From CAYRVX01 sp964427875 (lineage in GTDB: Bacteria; Planctomycetota; Phycisphaerae; SM23-33), in assembly GCA_964427875.1 (NCBI GenBank), contig CAYRVX010000009.1:28706-92705 (forward strand): a stretch of 64,000 bases of DNA, given 5' to 3'. A model generated the notes under the pieces. The model ran no database searches. It was not told the origin of the DNA and saw only the letters and a list, made by a program, of their open reading frames with translations. The position numbers were made by a program, and so were the translations under genes. Within the stretch, counting starts at the first letter, position 1. Each line of letters opens with the position of its first letter. This document shows positions 41,315 through 49,392 of the stretch, in pieces.

Positions 41315-42184
41315 ATGGCCATTTCGCTACAGACGATCAAGGCGGGCCTGACCGAACTGGGCCTCAAGCAGGGCGACGTCGTGCTGGTACACAGCGACCT
41401 GCGCACTTTGGGCAGGCCGCGCGACCTCGTCAAGCTGCCCAATTGCGGGGCGGACCTCATTATCGACGCCTTTCTTGATGTGGTCGGTCCGGAAGGGCTG
41501 GTGGTCTTCCCCGTGTTCACCAAGTCGTTCGAGCCAGGCCAGCCCGGCCCCAGCGGAGACGTGTACGATCCGAGATCCACCCGCAGCCGCGTGGGAAGCA
41601 TCACGGACATCTTCCGGCGGCGAGAGGGCGCGGTGCGCAGCTTGCAGCCGACGCATCCCGTCGCGGCCATCGGCAGCCGGGCCGAGGAGTTCTGCGATGC
41701 CCCGGCCGATCAATCCACGTTCGATCGCCGCGGCCCGTGGGGGAAGATGCATGACTGGGACGGCTATGTCTGCTGGTTCGGGACGGACAACCGCACGAAC
41801 ACCACGGTGCACGCGGTGGAAGACTGGATGGACATGCCCTATATGGCCGACGCCTACGCCCTCGTCCGGGGGCCGGACGGACAGCCGGTGCGAACGAAGG
41901 TGACCAAGTCGCCGGCCGGGCCGAGAGACTTCTACCGCAAAGACTCCAAGGCGGCAAAGGTCCTGGAGGCCAGCGGGATCATCAGGACCACGCGAATCGG
42001 CCGGGCCGACGTGTCACTCATGAAGGTCCGCGAGCTCCACGCCGTGCTCCGCGAGGCCATCATCAACGACCCCTGCCTGCTGCTGAAGGAAGAGACAGAG
42101 AGCGATGAGTGGACCCGCAGGGCCCGCGACGAGACGATCCGGCACGTCCGCGGCAAGTTCGGCGGGCCGGAAAGCCCGACCTGA
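41315..42184 (+). CDS. AAC(3)-family N-acetyltransferase-like protein
   Basis: A 289-residue protein of the aminoglycoside 3-N-acetyltransferase fold: GDVVLVHSDLRTLG, GLVVFPVFTKSFEPG, SLQPTHPVAAIGSRAEEFC and VCWFGTDNRTNTTVHAVEDW. The fold acetylates amines using acetyl-CoA. In planctomycetes it is common outside resistance contexts, so a sugar-amine or metabolite substrate is more likely than an antibiotic. AGGAG precedes the ATG by nine bases. It ends eight bases from the end of the convergent GH94-like gene. Confidence 0.85.
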   Translation: MAISLQTIKAGLTELGLKQGDVVLVHSDLRTLGRPRDLVKLPNCGADLIIDAFLDVVGPEGLVVFPVFTKSFEPGQPGPSGDVYDPRSTRSRVGSITDIFRRREGAVRSLQPTHPVAAIGSRAEEFCDAPADQSTFDRRGPWGKMHDWDGYVCWFGTDNRTNTTVHAVEDWMDMPYMADAYALVRGPDGQPVRTKVTKSPAGPRDFYRKDSKAAKVLEASGIIRTTRIGRADVSLMKVRELHAVLREAIINDPCLLLKEETESDEWTRRARDETIRHVRGKFGGPESPT

Positions 42185-42192
42185 GACCCCGG

Positions 42193-43608
42193 TCACGTGT
42201 AGGCGACGTCCACTCTCATGGCCGGGGATTCGCCCAGCTCTTCCGCCGTGATGAAGTCTTCGTGCGGCCGGCCGTCCACGAGCACTTGGGGCTGATCGCC
42301 GCGGCGGCCGATCCAGTCGGCGATGCGGGCCATCTTCCCGCAGGCGTACACGAACGCACAGCTCAGCCAGACGCTCGCGCCGCGCTCGCCGCCGATCTTC
42401 GAGAGGGCGTCGTTCCAGTCGCCGTAGCCGATCCGGCACAGGCCGCGTGGGCCAGGCTTCTCCCAGAGATTCCGCACGGCCAGGCAGGCGTGGTCGTAGA
42501 CGCCCAGCAGGTCCTGGAGGACGTCGCGGCAGCCGACTTTATCCAGCGCCCGGACGAAGCGCGCCTGGTTCCGCGCCTGGTACCGCGACCAGACGTTGAA
42601 GTAGCGGTCGAGCTTCACATCCGGCGTGCGGATCGCCAGAGAGCGAACCTCCCGCCGCCAGATGCCGGCCAGTTCGGCGGCCGCCTCGGCCGGGCGGGAC
42701 AGCACTTCGTCTCGCACGCGGCGGACGAGCTCGCGGCGCTCCCGCTCGTCGACCGGGCACCTGCCGTAGACAAGCGTCCACGTCCGCTGCTCGGCCGCGG
42801 GGAGCTTCGCGTCAAACTGCCCGGCGGCGATCAGTCCCGCATACGGCTGGAGGCCCGGCGAGTCGAAGCAGCGGCCCCGCGCCACGGCTGCGGGGACCGC
42901 AGCGCGCCCGGGCCCGCCGTCGAAGACCTCCGCCATCATGTCGAATCCGTCCAGCGGCTCGGCCGCGGCAAGAAAGGCCGCACGCGGGTGCCTGTTGTTC
43001 TGATCGTGGTTGAGGAAGACCGTCGCCCCGTCCTCGATCCGCCCCTCGCAGACCACGCGCGGCACGAAGTAATAGAACGGGTAGCTGTCGACGTTGATGT
43101 TCAGGCGGAAGAACCACGACAGCTTCCGGGCCGCGTCCGTCCGGTTGGCCAGCGACAGGCGCCAGACCTCCAGCGGCAGCGACGGGTGAACGAGCACGTG
43201 CAGGCGGCCCTCGATGCCCGCCCGGAGGCAGCTCACTTCATACGTGTCCATGCCGAGGCGGCACTCGAAGTCGGCGTACTGCTGCTCCTCGTAGCCGGCG
43301 ACGGGGAAGATGGGCCAGCTCGCGCCGCCCTCGTGGATGAAGAGCTCCCGCACGTCCTGCGGGCCCGGGGCCGTGGGCACGTAGTTCGTGTCCAGGTGGC
43401 TCGTCATCCTGCCGGCCAACACGCTGTCCACGCAGGAGAACCCCCCGCGGTGCTGGTCCCAGAACGACCCCCACTGCCCGGTCGGCTCGTGGTGGCTGGA
43501 CGCCATCAGGTGCAGCATCGGCCGGGGCGTATCCAGCCGGCGCAGGACGACCTCCCCGCCGGCCACCAGGCCGTCCAGTTTGTCCTCCGCGCCGCAGCGT
43601 GGGTCCAT
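42193..43608 (-). pseudogene. GH94-like glycoside phosphorylase, internally deleted and C-terminally short
   Basis: An open frame of 471 codons, against roughly 800 in GH94 enzymes. The N-terminal super-sandwich is present (SCVDSVLAGRMTSHLDTNYV, RLSLANRTDAARKLSWFFRL). The alpha/alpha barrel starts FNVWSRYQARNQARFVRALD, but LQDLLG runs straight into VYDHACLAVRNLWEKPG. GH94 proteins normally have over 100 residues between these parts. The catalytic-type motif GYGDWNDALSKIGGERG survives. The end (AMRVDVAYT) is well short of the usual C-terminus. It is probably inactive. The start has only a weak ribosome site (GAAGAG). Confidence 0.6.
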
Positions 43609-43662
43609 GTTCTGCTCTTCATCTTCTCGGCGTTCTCAGCGGTCTCGGCGCGAGGTGCCGTT

Positions 43663-45981
43663 CTACCGCTCGGAGACGTCCTCGAAGGCGGACTCGGGGT
43701 CGGCGCACATCCGCGGGCGGGCGGCGAAGACGTCCGGGCCGATGGCCTTGCCGGTGTCTTCCGTGACGAACAGCTTCACGACGGCGCAGTTCCTGTACCC
43801 GTCCATCGCCACGGCGAGGAACGTGCCGTCGAACTTGAAGGGCACGTCGCGCATCTCGCCGTCGCCCGGGAGCATCACGCCCACGCGGGTCACGTCGCAG
43901 CCGCGCTTCACGCGGAACAGGGCGTAGGGGGTCCGGCCGTACGTGATCTCGTCCTCGTCGGAGACGTGGTCGTTGATGATCCCCGCCACGTAGCCGCCGG
44001 GGGCGGTGTAGAGCTTCCCGCGGGAGCTCGCGGGCACTCGCATCGGGTCCGGCTCGAAGCAGAGCACCCGCCGGCGGAACTGCTCGTACAGGGGCAGGTA
44101 TCGCCGGTAGAGGGCGATGTTCCCGTCGGTCCGCTCGACGAGCGTCGGCCAGGCGCCGTGCAGCACGCTGCGGCGGAGGTAGAAGTCCACCGGCTCCTCC
44201 GGCCGCGTGAACAGGAAGAACAGCGGGCACGCGATGGAGGCCCAGAAGAACTTCTCCTCATAGACGTCCCCGCAGCCCTCCAGGAGCTGGCCGTCCACGT
44301 ACCGCATCGAGCGGATGCTCATCGGCTTGTTGGCGAAGCACGTCAGGTCCCGGGGGGCGAGGACGTCCTCGGCGATCATCCGCTGGATCCGATCGTAGCT
44401 GCGGTTCATGCTGTAGCAGGGCTTGCCGTTGACCACCGTGACGCCGTCGTCGTGGGCGAAGTCGATCTCGTAGTGGCGGAAGCAGTCCAGGAAGAAGCCG
44501 CTGAGCATCGGGTAGTCGTCGAAGATCTTCCCCGCCGATTCGCGGCAGAACTTCCCGAAGCTCCATCTCGGGTCGGCGTTCATGTTGTGGCACATGTACC
44601 AGCCGCTGGGGATGGGCTCGCCGTCCTCGTCGCGGCTGATCGAGTCCGGCCAGTCCTTCTCGACCCGCGGCCGGTAGCCGTCGGTGTAGTTGAAGTACCA
44701 GTGGCACGCGATGCCGGCGTCGGCGAGCACCTGGAGGCGGCGCCTGACGTCGGCGCGCGTGTGATACAGCCGCGCCGGGTGCTCCTCGGAGACGTACTCG
44801 GCGATCTCCTCATCGCTGTGGTCGGCGAGGAACTGCTCGACGTCGGCGGCGCTGACGGGCGAGGGCGCCTGCCACGCCTTCGGCGAGTCCTTGCCCGTGC
44901 GCTCGCGGACCATCCTGTGGTAGACGCGCTCCCTGGTCCTGTTGCGCAGCCACCTGTCCTTCCCATCGTTGAAGTAGTCGCAGTACTGCGAGAAGTGGCC
45001 GTGCACCTCGAGCGTCTTGAGCCCCATGGCGAGCAGCTTGTCCACCTCGTCGGAGTCGTCCACGCCGCCGCAGAGGAAGCCGCCTTCCCGCTCGTGGATG
45101 GCCGGGTTGTGCGGATCGAAGTACTCCCGCCAGCGGCGGTAGACCATTCCCAACCCGCACCGCCAGTCGCCCTCGTGGAACAGCAGCATCACCTTCGTCC
45201 GCATGGGGCGCTCGCCCACCAGGCCGACGTAGTAGTTCACCGCCTCCAGCACGGGGATCGTCCTGAGGTCCTTGTGCATGGAGCCCCAGTTGAAGCACTT
45301 CTCGCCGTTGTTGAAGATGAACTTGGCGGCCGGGACGTTCGCGTCGATCGGCTCGACCATCGAGTAGCCGACGTTCAGCTCGCGATGGTAGTGGCTGACC
45401 ATCGGCAGGATGATCTCCTGGCGGCTGACGTAGGGGACCTGGACGTACATGAGCTCGAACGGCGTCATGCCGTCGAAGGTGATCTCCCCGTGCGCGCACG
45501 GCGCCCACACGTCCCACCCGGCGATCAGCGGGAAGCGGAAGTACACGCGCAGCGACCGGTCGGCCACGTCCGGCGAGGCCTTCTCGGCCGTGACCTCCCA
45601 GTGGAGGGCGTCATCTTCGAGCCGCAGCTCCATCCCGACGGTGAACGGCGCATCGGCGTAGCGGCGCGTCAGGTGGATGCTGTTGCCGTCGTGGCGAGCG
45701 TCGTGGATCGTAAACGGCGTCCGCAGGTCGTCGTACCAGCGGTCGTCGGCCTCGTCGTAGACGCGCACGGCCCCCACGTAGCCGGGGATCCCGCCGCGGA
45801 GCTGCCGGAAGAGGTCCAGGCCGGCACGCTTGAACAGCAGCGAGCGGATCAGGCCGGTCCGGCTTTCCACGTCCATCGCCACGCCGGCGTTTTCCAGCCG
45901 CCACGTGTCCGTCGAGCCGAGGTCGGCTAACCGATCTCCAGGTAGTTCTCCGCCTGGGTCTCCGGAATCTGGGGACGCCAT
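43663..45981 (-). CDS. DUF6259-like putative glycoside hydrolase
   Basis: A 772-residue protein without a signal peptide, starting MASPDSGDPGG with GGAG just upstream. The N-terminal half is beta-rich (LRVYFRFPLIAGWDVW, FELMYVQVPYVSRQEIILPM). A TIM-barrel-like part follows with TLEVHGHFSQYCDYF, IACHWYFNYTDGY and MLSGFFLDCFRHYEIDFAHD, where DCFRHYEIDFAHD is the best candidate catalytic strand. This pattern fits DUF6259 proteins, related to GH36-type alpha-galactosidases; the substrate is unknown. It lies 31 bases after the Tat oxidoreductase stop and 54 bases before the GH94-like frame, so a minus-strand operon is likely. Confidence 0.7.
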   Translation of the reverse strand: MASPDSGDPGGELPGDRLADLGSTDTWRLENAGVAMDVESRTGLIRSLLFKRAGLDLFRQLRGGIPGYVGAVRVYDEADDRWYDDLRTPFTIHDARHDGNSIHLTRRYADAPFTVGMELRLEDDALHWEVTAEKASPDVADRSLRVYFRFPLIAGWDVWAPCAHGEITFDGMTPFELMYVQVPYVSRQEIILPMVSHYHRELNVGYSMVEPIDANVPAAKFIFNNGEKCFNWGSMHKDLRTIPVLEAVNYYVGLVGERPMRTKVMLLFHEGDWRCGLGMVYRRWREYFDPHNPAIHEREGGFLCGGVDDSDEVDKLLAMGLKTLEVHGHFSQYCDYFNDGKDRWLRNRTRERVYHRMVRERTGKDSPKAWQAPSPVSAADVEQFLADHSDEEIAEYVSEEHPARLYHTRADVRRRLQVLADAGIACHWYFNYTDGYRPRVEKDWPDSISRDEDGEPIPSGWYMCHNMNADPRWSFGKFCRESAGKIFDDYPMLSGFFLDCFRHYEIDFAHDDGVTVVNGKPCYSMNRSYDRIQRMIAEDVLAPRDLTCFANKPMSIRSMRYVDGQLLEGCGDVYEEKFFWASIACPLFFLFTRPEEPVDFYLRRSVLHGAWPTLVERTDGNIALYRRYLPLYEQFRRRVLCFEPDPMRVPASSRGKLYTAPGGYVAGIINDHVSDEDEITYGRTPYALFRVKRGCDVTRVGVMLPGDGEMRDVPFKFDGTFLAVAMDGYRNCAVVKLFVTEDTGKAIGPDVFAARPRMCADPESAFEDVSER

Positions 45982-46012
45982 TGGGACTCCTGCTCCCTGG
46001 GATGCTCGCGGG

Positions 46013-47329
46013 TCACACCGTCTCGGGCAGCTCGTAGCCCTTTCGCCTCGGGCGGTCGAGGTGGGTGTTGGCCTCGTCGTCTCCGATGAACTTCTCGGCC
46101 TTGGGGTCCCAGCGGAGCCTGCGGCCGAGCCAGCGGGCGATGTTGCCCAGGTGACAGACGGTCGTGGAGCGGTGGCCGATCTCCACGTCGGCCACGCAGC
46201 GCTTGCGCGACTTGATGCAGTCGATCCAGTTCTGCATGTGGTTGTCGCTGACGTAGAGGCGGACCTTCGGGTCGGTCAGCGGGTCCTTGACCAGCTCGGG
46301 CGGGGTGCCCTTGGCGCTGCCGCGGTTGATGACGATGCGGCCGTTTTCGCCCTCGAAGATCGCCCCGCCGCCCGGGCCGTTCTCGAGCTTCAGGACCACG
46401 CCGTCGGCGTAGCGGAAGAAGACCCTCGGCTGGCCGCACATCTTGTTGCCGCGGCTGCGGCTCTCGGGCTTCGTGTACGTCGGCGGGTCGAACTTCGGGC
46501 CCTCGGTCCAGATCTCCACGGGGCCGGACTCGTCCATCCCCAGCGCCCACTGCACCTGGTCCAGCCCGTGGGCGCCCCAGCCGGTCATCTCCCCGCCGGA
46601 ATACTCGCGGAAGGAGATCCATCCCGGCTTGGCGCGGGCGATGAAGATGTCGCGATGGTACGGGCGCAGCTTGGTCGGGCCGCACCACAAGTCCCAGTCC
46701 AGGCCGTCGGGCACGTCCTCGCCGCCCAGGCCGCAGTTCCACGGGCTGGGGTAGTTCGACCCGATCACCAGCTTCAGCTTGCCCAGGCGGCCGTTGCGGA
46801 TCAGCTCGCAGCCGAGGCGGTTGGCCTTCATCGACCGCTGCTGGCTGCCGGTCTGGAAGACGCGTTTGTACTTTCGCACGGCCCGGGCCATGAGCCGGCC
46901 CTCGCGGATGGTGAGGGTCATGGGCTTCTCGCAGTAGACGTCCTTTTCGGCCTGGCAGGCGTGGATGCAGGGCAGGGCGTGCCAGTGGTCTGGCGTGGAG
47001 ACGACCACGGCGTCGACGTCCTTCTGCTCGAGCATCTTGCGGTAGTCCTGGTAGGCCTTGGCCTTTCTGCGGTCGGCGGCGCGTTTGGCGCGGTTGATGT
47101 CCACGTCGACGGCGGCGACCATCTGGACGTCTTTGGGCACGCCGTACAGCCCGCCGGCGCGTCGTCCGGCCCCGACGTACCCCACGCCGATGCGGTCGTT
47201 GGCGCCGGGACGGCCCGGGGCGGCCAGCACGCCCGAGGGGATGAGGTACGGCACGGCGAGGCCCGCAGAGGCAGCCGCGGCGGTGTTGCCCAGGAAGCGT
47301 CTTCGGGAGAGTCTCTTCTGTCCGGCCAT
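46013..47329 (-). CDS. Gfo/Idh/MocA-family oxidoreductase with Tat signal
   Basis: A 438-residue protein. ATG 47329 is fixed by GGAGG eight bases upstream. The N-terminus is a strong twin-arginine signal (LSRRRFLGNTAAAASAGLAV). The nucleotide-binding turn is IGVGYVGAGRRAG, then STPDHWHALPCIHACQAEKD and DVYCEKPMTLTIREG. The C-terminal domain has GGEMTGWGAHGLDQVQWALG with conserved His and Asp. It probably oxidises or reduces a sugar in the periplasm or the planctomycete intracytoplasmic compartment. A TCGACT-N17-TAGAAT promoter lies upstream, beside REPIN D. Confidence 0.92.
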   Translation of the reverse strand: MAGQKRLSRRRFLGNTAAAASAGLAVPYLIPSGVLAAPGRPGANDRIGVGYVGAGRRAGGLYGVPKDVQMVAAVDVDINRAKRAADRRKAKAYQDYRKMLEQKDVDAVVVSTPDHWHALPCIHACQAEKDVYCEKPMTLTIREGRLMARAVRKYKRVFQTGSQQRSMKANRLGCELIRNGRLGKLKLVIGSNYPSPWNCGLGGEDVPDGLDWDLWCGPTKLRPYHRDIFIARAKPGWISFREYSGGEMTGWGAHGLDQVQWALGMDESGPVEIWTEGPKFDPPTYTKPESRSRGNKMCGQPRVFFRYADGVVLKLENGPGGGAIFEGENGRIVINRGSAKGTPPELVKDPLTDPKVRLYVSDNHMQNWIDCIKSRKRCVADVEIGHRSTTVCHLGNIARWLGRRLRWDPKAEKFIGDDEANTHLDRPRRKGYELPETV

Positions 47330-47394
47330 GCTTCGGCCTCCTTCGTTGACGGCCAGGTGCGAGTGTCCGGTCGCGGTCATTGGCGTTGATTGAG

Positions 47395-47423
47395 ATTCTA
47401 ACCGGAAACCGGCGGCGAGTCGA
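47395..47423 (-). promoter_or_regulatory. Promoter of the Tat oxidoreductase gene
   Basis: On the minus strand: TCGACT, 17 bases, TAGAAT. The -10 is shared with the divergent promoter at 47531. The leader would be about 59 nt. Confidence 0.5.
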
Positions 47424-47447
47424 TGGCGGTCTGGACGGGCAGAAGAC

Positions 47448-47542
47448 GCGGCCGGCAAGCCGGCCCGCTAAACGCCCAACCGTGCGGAACACATTTGGCG
47501 TCGGCTCCGCGAAGCGTTTAGCGGCGGGCCTTGGCCCGCGCG
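47448..47542. repeat. REPIN D: head-to-head REP pair in a divergent promoter region
   Basis: The left monomer (47448-47473, minus) has stem GCCGGC/GCCGGC, and the right (47516-47542, plus) has stem CGGGCC/GGCCCG, both with head GTTTAGCGG and loop TT. The spacer is 42 bases. The loop and stem of the right monomer supply TTGGCC, a good -35 for the gene at 47583. Confidence 0.9.
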
Positions 47543-47559
47543 CTCGTCGAAGTTAGAAT
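47531..47559 (+). promoter_or_regulatory. Promoter with its -35 inside a REP hairpin
   Basis: TTGGCC, 17 bases, TAGAAT. The TTGGCC is the loop and right stem of the REP monomer 47516-47542. The predicted transcript starts ~17 nt before the ATG at 47583. Confidence 0.55.
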
Positions 47560-47582
47560 CTGTCGCAACGAAGGGAGCCGCC

Positions 47583-48767
47583 ATGAAGAGTAGCGATGAA
47601 CTGCGAATCGGCGTGATCGGTGCCGGTGGGCGAGGCGGGCTGGCCTCGCTGGCGCACAAGCCGGACGACGGCGTTCGCGTGGCTGCGGGCGTGGACACCC
47701 GGCCGGAGGCGCTGGAGGCGTTCCGGGCAAAGTACGGGGCGGATGTCTTCGCCTCCGACGACTACCGCGATCTGCTGAAGCGCGACGACGTGGACGCCGT
47801 CTTCGTGACCAGCCCCGACTATTGCCACGAAGAGCACGCCGTCGCAGCCGCCGAGGCGGGCAAGCACATCTACCTCGAGAAGCCGATGGCCATCACCATC
47901 GCCGGCTGCGACCGGATTCTCGAGGCCGCCCGCGCGGCCGGCGTGAGGCTCTACCTCGGCCACAACATGAGGCACTTCCCGGTCATCCGGAAGATGAAGG
48001 AGTTGATCGACACCGGCGCGATCGGCGAGCCGAAGGTCGGCTGGTGCCGCCACTTCGTCTGCTACGGGTGCGACGCGTACTTCAAGGACTGGCACGCCGA
48101 GCGGAGCAAGTCCACCGGCCTGCTGCTCCAGAAGGGCGCCCACGACATCGACGTGCTGCACTGGCTGTGCGGCGGGTATTCGCGGCGGGTGACGGCGATG
48201 GGCGGGCTGACGCTGTACGACCGGATCACCGACCGCCGCAGGCCCGAGGAGCCGCCGGACACGTCCTGGCACGTCGAGCACTGGCCGCCGCTCTCGCAGA
48301 AAGGCCTCAACCCCGTCATCGACGTCGAGGACGTCTCCATGATGCTGATGGAGCTGGACAACGGCGTGTTCTGCTCCTACCAGCAGTGCCACTACGCCCC
48401 GGACGGCTGGCGGAACTACACGGTCATCGGCACGGAGGGGCGCGTGGAGAACTTCGGCACCGTGCCCGGCGAGAAGACGTGCGTGCGGCTGTGGAACCGG
48501 CGGACGCACTACGAGCCCGACGGTGACGAGGTGTTCCACTTCCCGCCGCTTGCCGGCAGCCACGGCGGCGCGGACCCGCGAATCGTCGCCGAGTTCGTCC
48601 GCTACGTCCGAGAGGGCGGCAAGGTGGCCACGTCGCCGGTGGCCGCGCGGTTCAGCGTCGCCGCCGGCTGCCAGGCAACGGTGAGCCTCCGCGGTGGCAG
48701 CCGGCCCGCGGACGTGCCGCCGCTGGACGCCGCCCTCCGCCGGCACTTCGAGGCGGACGAGGCCTAG
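47583..48767 (+). CDS. Gfo/Idh/MocA-family oxidoreductase
   Basis: A 394-residue cytoplasmic protein with AAGGGAG upstream of the ATG. The Rossmann start is RIGVIGAGGRGGLASLA, then SPDYCHEEHAVAAAEAGKHI and IYLEKPMAITIAGCD. The C-terminal domain has LLLQKGAHDIDVLHWLCGGY (catalytic-type His and Asp), and the last ~80 residues have KTCVRLWNRRTHYEPDGDE. It probably acts on a sugar or inositol-type substrate together with neighbouring hydrolases. It is transcribed divergently from the Tat oxidoreductase, from a promoter partly made by a REP element. Confidence 0.92.
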   Translation: MKSSDELRIGVIGAGGRGGLASLAHKPDDGVRVAAGVDTRPEALEAFRAKYGADVFASDDYRDLLKRDDVDAVFVTSPDYCHEEHAVAAAEAGKHIYLEKPMAITIAGCDRILEAARAAGVRLYLGHNMRHFPVIRKMKELIDTGAIGEPKVGWCRHFVCYGCDAYFKDWHAERSKSTGLLLQKGAHDIDVLHWLCGGYSRRVTAMGGLTLYDRITDRRRPEEPPDTSWHVEHWPPLSQKGLNPVIDVEDVSMMLMELDNGVFCSYQQCHYAPDGWRNYTVIGTEGRVENFGTVPGEKTCVRLWNRRTHYEPDGDEVFHFPPLAGSHGGADPRIVAEFVRYVREGGKVATSPVAARFSVAAGCQATVSLRGGSRPADVPPLDAALRRHFEADEA

Positions 48768-49056
48768 GCGGGCCAAACGGCGGACCGGCCGGGCAGGACC
48801 CGGGGGGTATCTTGCTTTGTGTAATCAGGTTGAGGGGAATGTCCAGGGCCGGATGAGACCGCGGCGGTCGAGCCCGGCGGCGGTCGTTACTCAAGTCGCC
48901 CCGCCTCCTGCCGATGCTAAGCAATGGTGTTCTATAGGAGTTGGTGTCAAGAGACTGCCGTGACTGCTCGATCGGCTGTCGCCGCGTCGGGGTCCGTGTG
49001 CCCGCACGGGCCGCGCCGCGGGCTGTGCGTGCGCAGCCGGACCGGAGATCGACAAC

Positions 49057-49392
49057 GTGAGAATCGCACAGGAGCAGCGTGGCAAGGCAGTGGTCCTCGC
49101 CCCGCGGGGTCCGCTCATCGCCGCGGAGGCGGACCGCCTCCGCAAGCGGGTCGCCAAGGCGCTGGAGGAGGGCGCCGACCCGCTGGTCCTGGACGTCTCC
49201 GGGGTGCCCTTTCTCGACAGCCGGGGCCTGGAGCTGCTGGTGGACACGACCGAGCGGCTGATCCGCGGCGGCAAGGCGCTGAGGATCTGCGGCGCGAACG
49301 ACCTTCTCAGCGAAGTACTTGAGCTGACCGATGTCGCGTCGCTTTTCGAGCAGTTCGACGACGTGGACGCCGCCGTTGGGAGCGCTGGATGA
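49057..49392 (+). CDS. STAS-domain protein (anti-sigma-factor antagonist type)
   Basis: A 111-residue single-domain protein. STAS features are VVLAPRGPLIAAEADRLRKR, LVLDVSGVPFLDSRGLELLV and LRICGAND. Ser55 in LDSRG is at the position phosphorylated in SpoIIAA-type proteins. Such proteins control sigma factors or other partners by a phosphorylation switch. It starts with GTG, with GGAGA nine bases upstream, and its stop overlaps the start of PilB (ATGA). This is unusual: the STAS gene is the first gene of the pilus operon. The 48768-49056 gap has no clear promoter. Confidence 0.85.
   Translation: MRIAQEQRGKAVVLAPRGPLIAAEADRLRKRVAKALEEGADPLVLDVSGVPFLDSRGLELLVDTTERLIRGGKALRICGANDLLSEVLELTDVASLFEQFDDVDAAVGSAG

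Noticed and set aside
41315..42184. Antibiotic resistance by AAC(3)
   Set aside because: The fold is shared, but nothing in the context suggests aminoglycosides; related proteins are common in planctomycetes outside resistance regions.
42109..45930. 1273-residue open frame on the plus strand
   Set aside because: Lies opposite two genes with recognisable hydrolase motifs and is low in information; a shadow.
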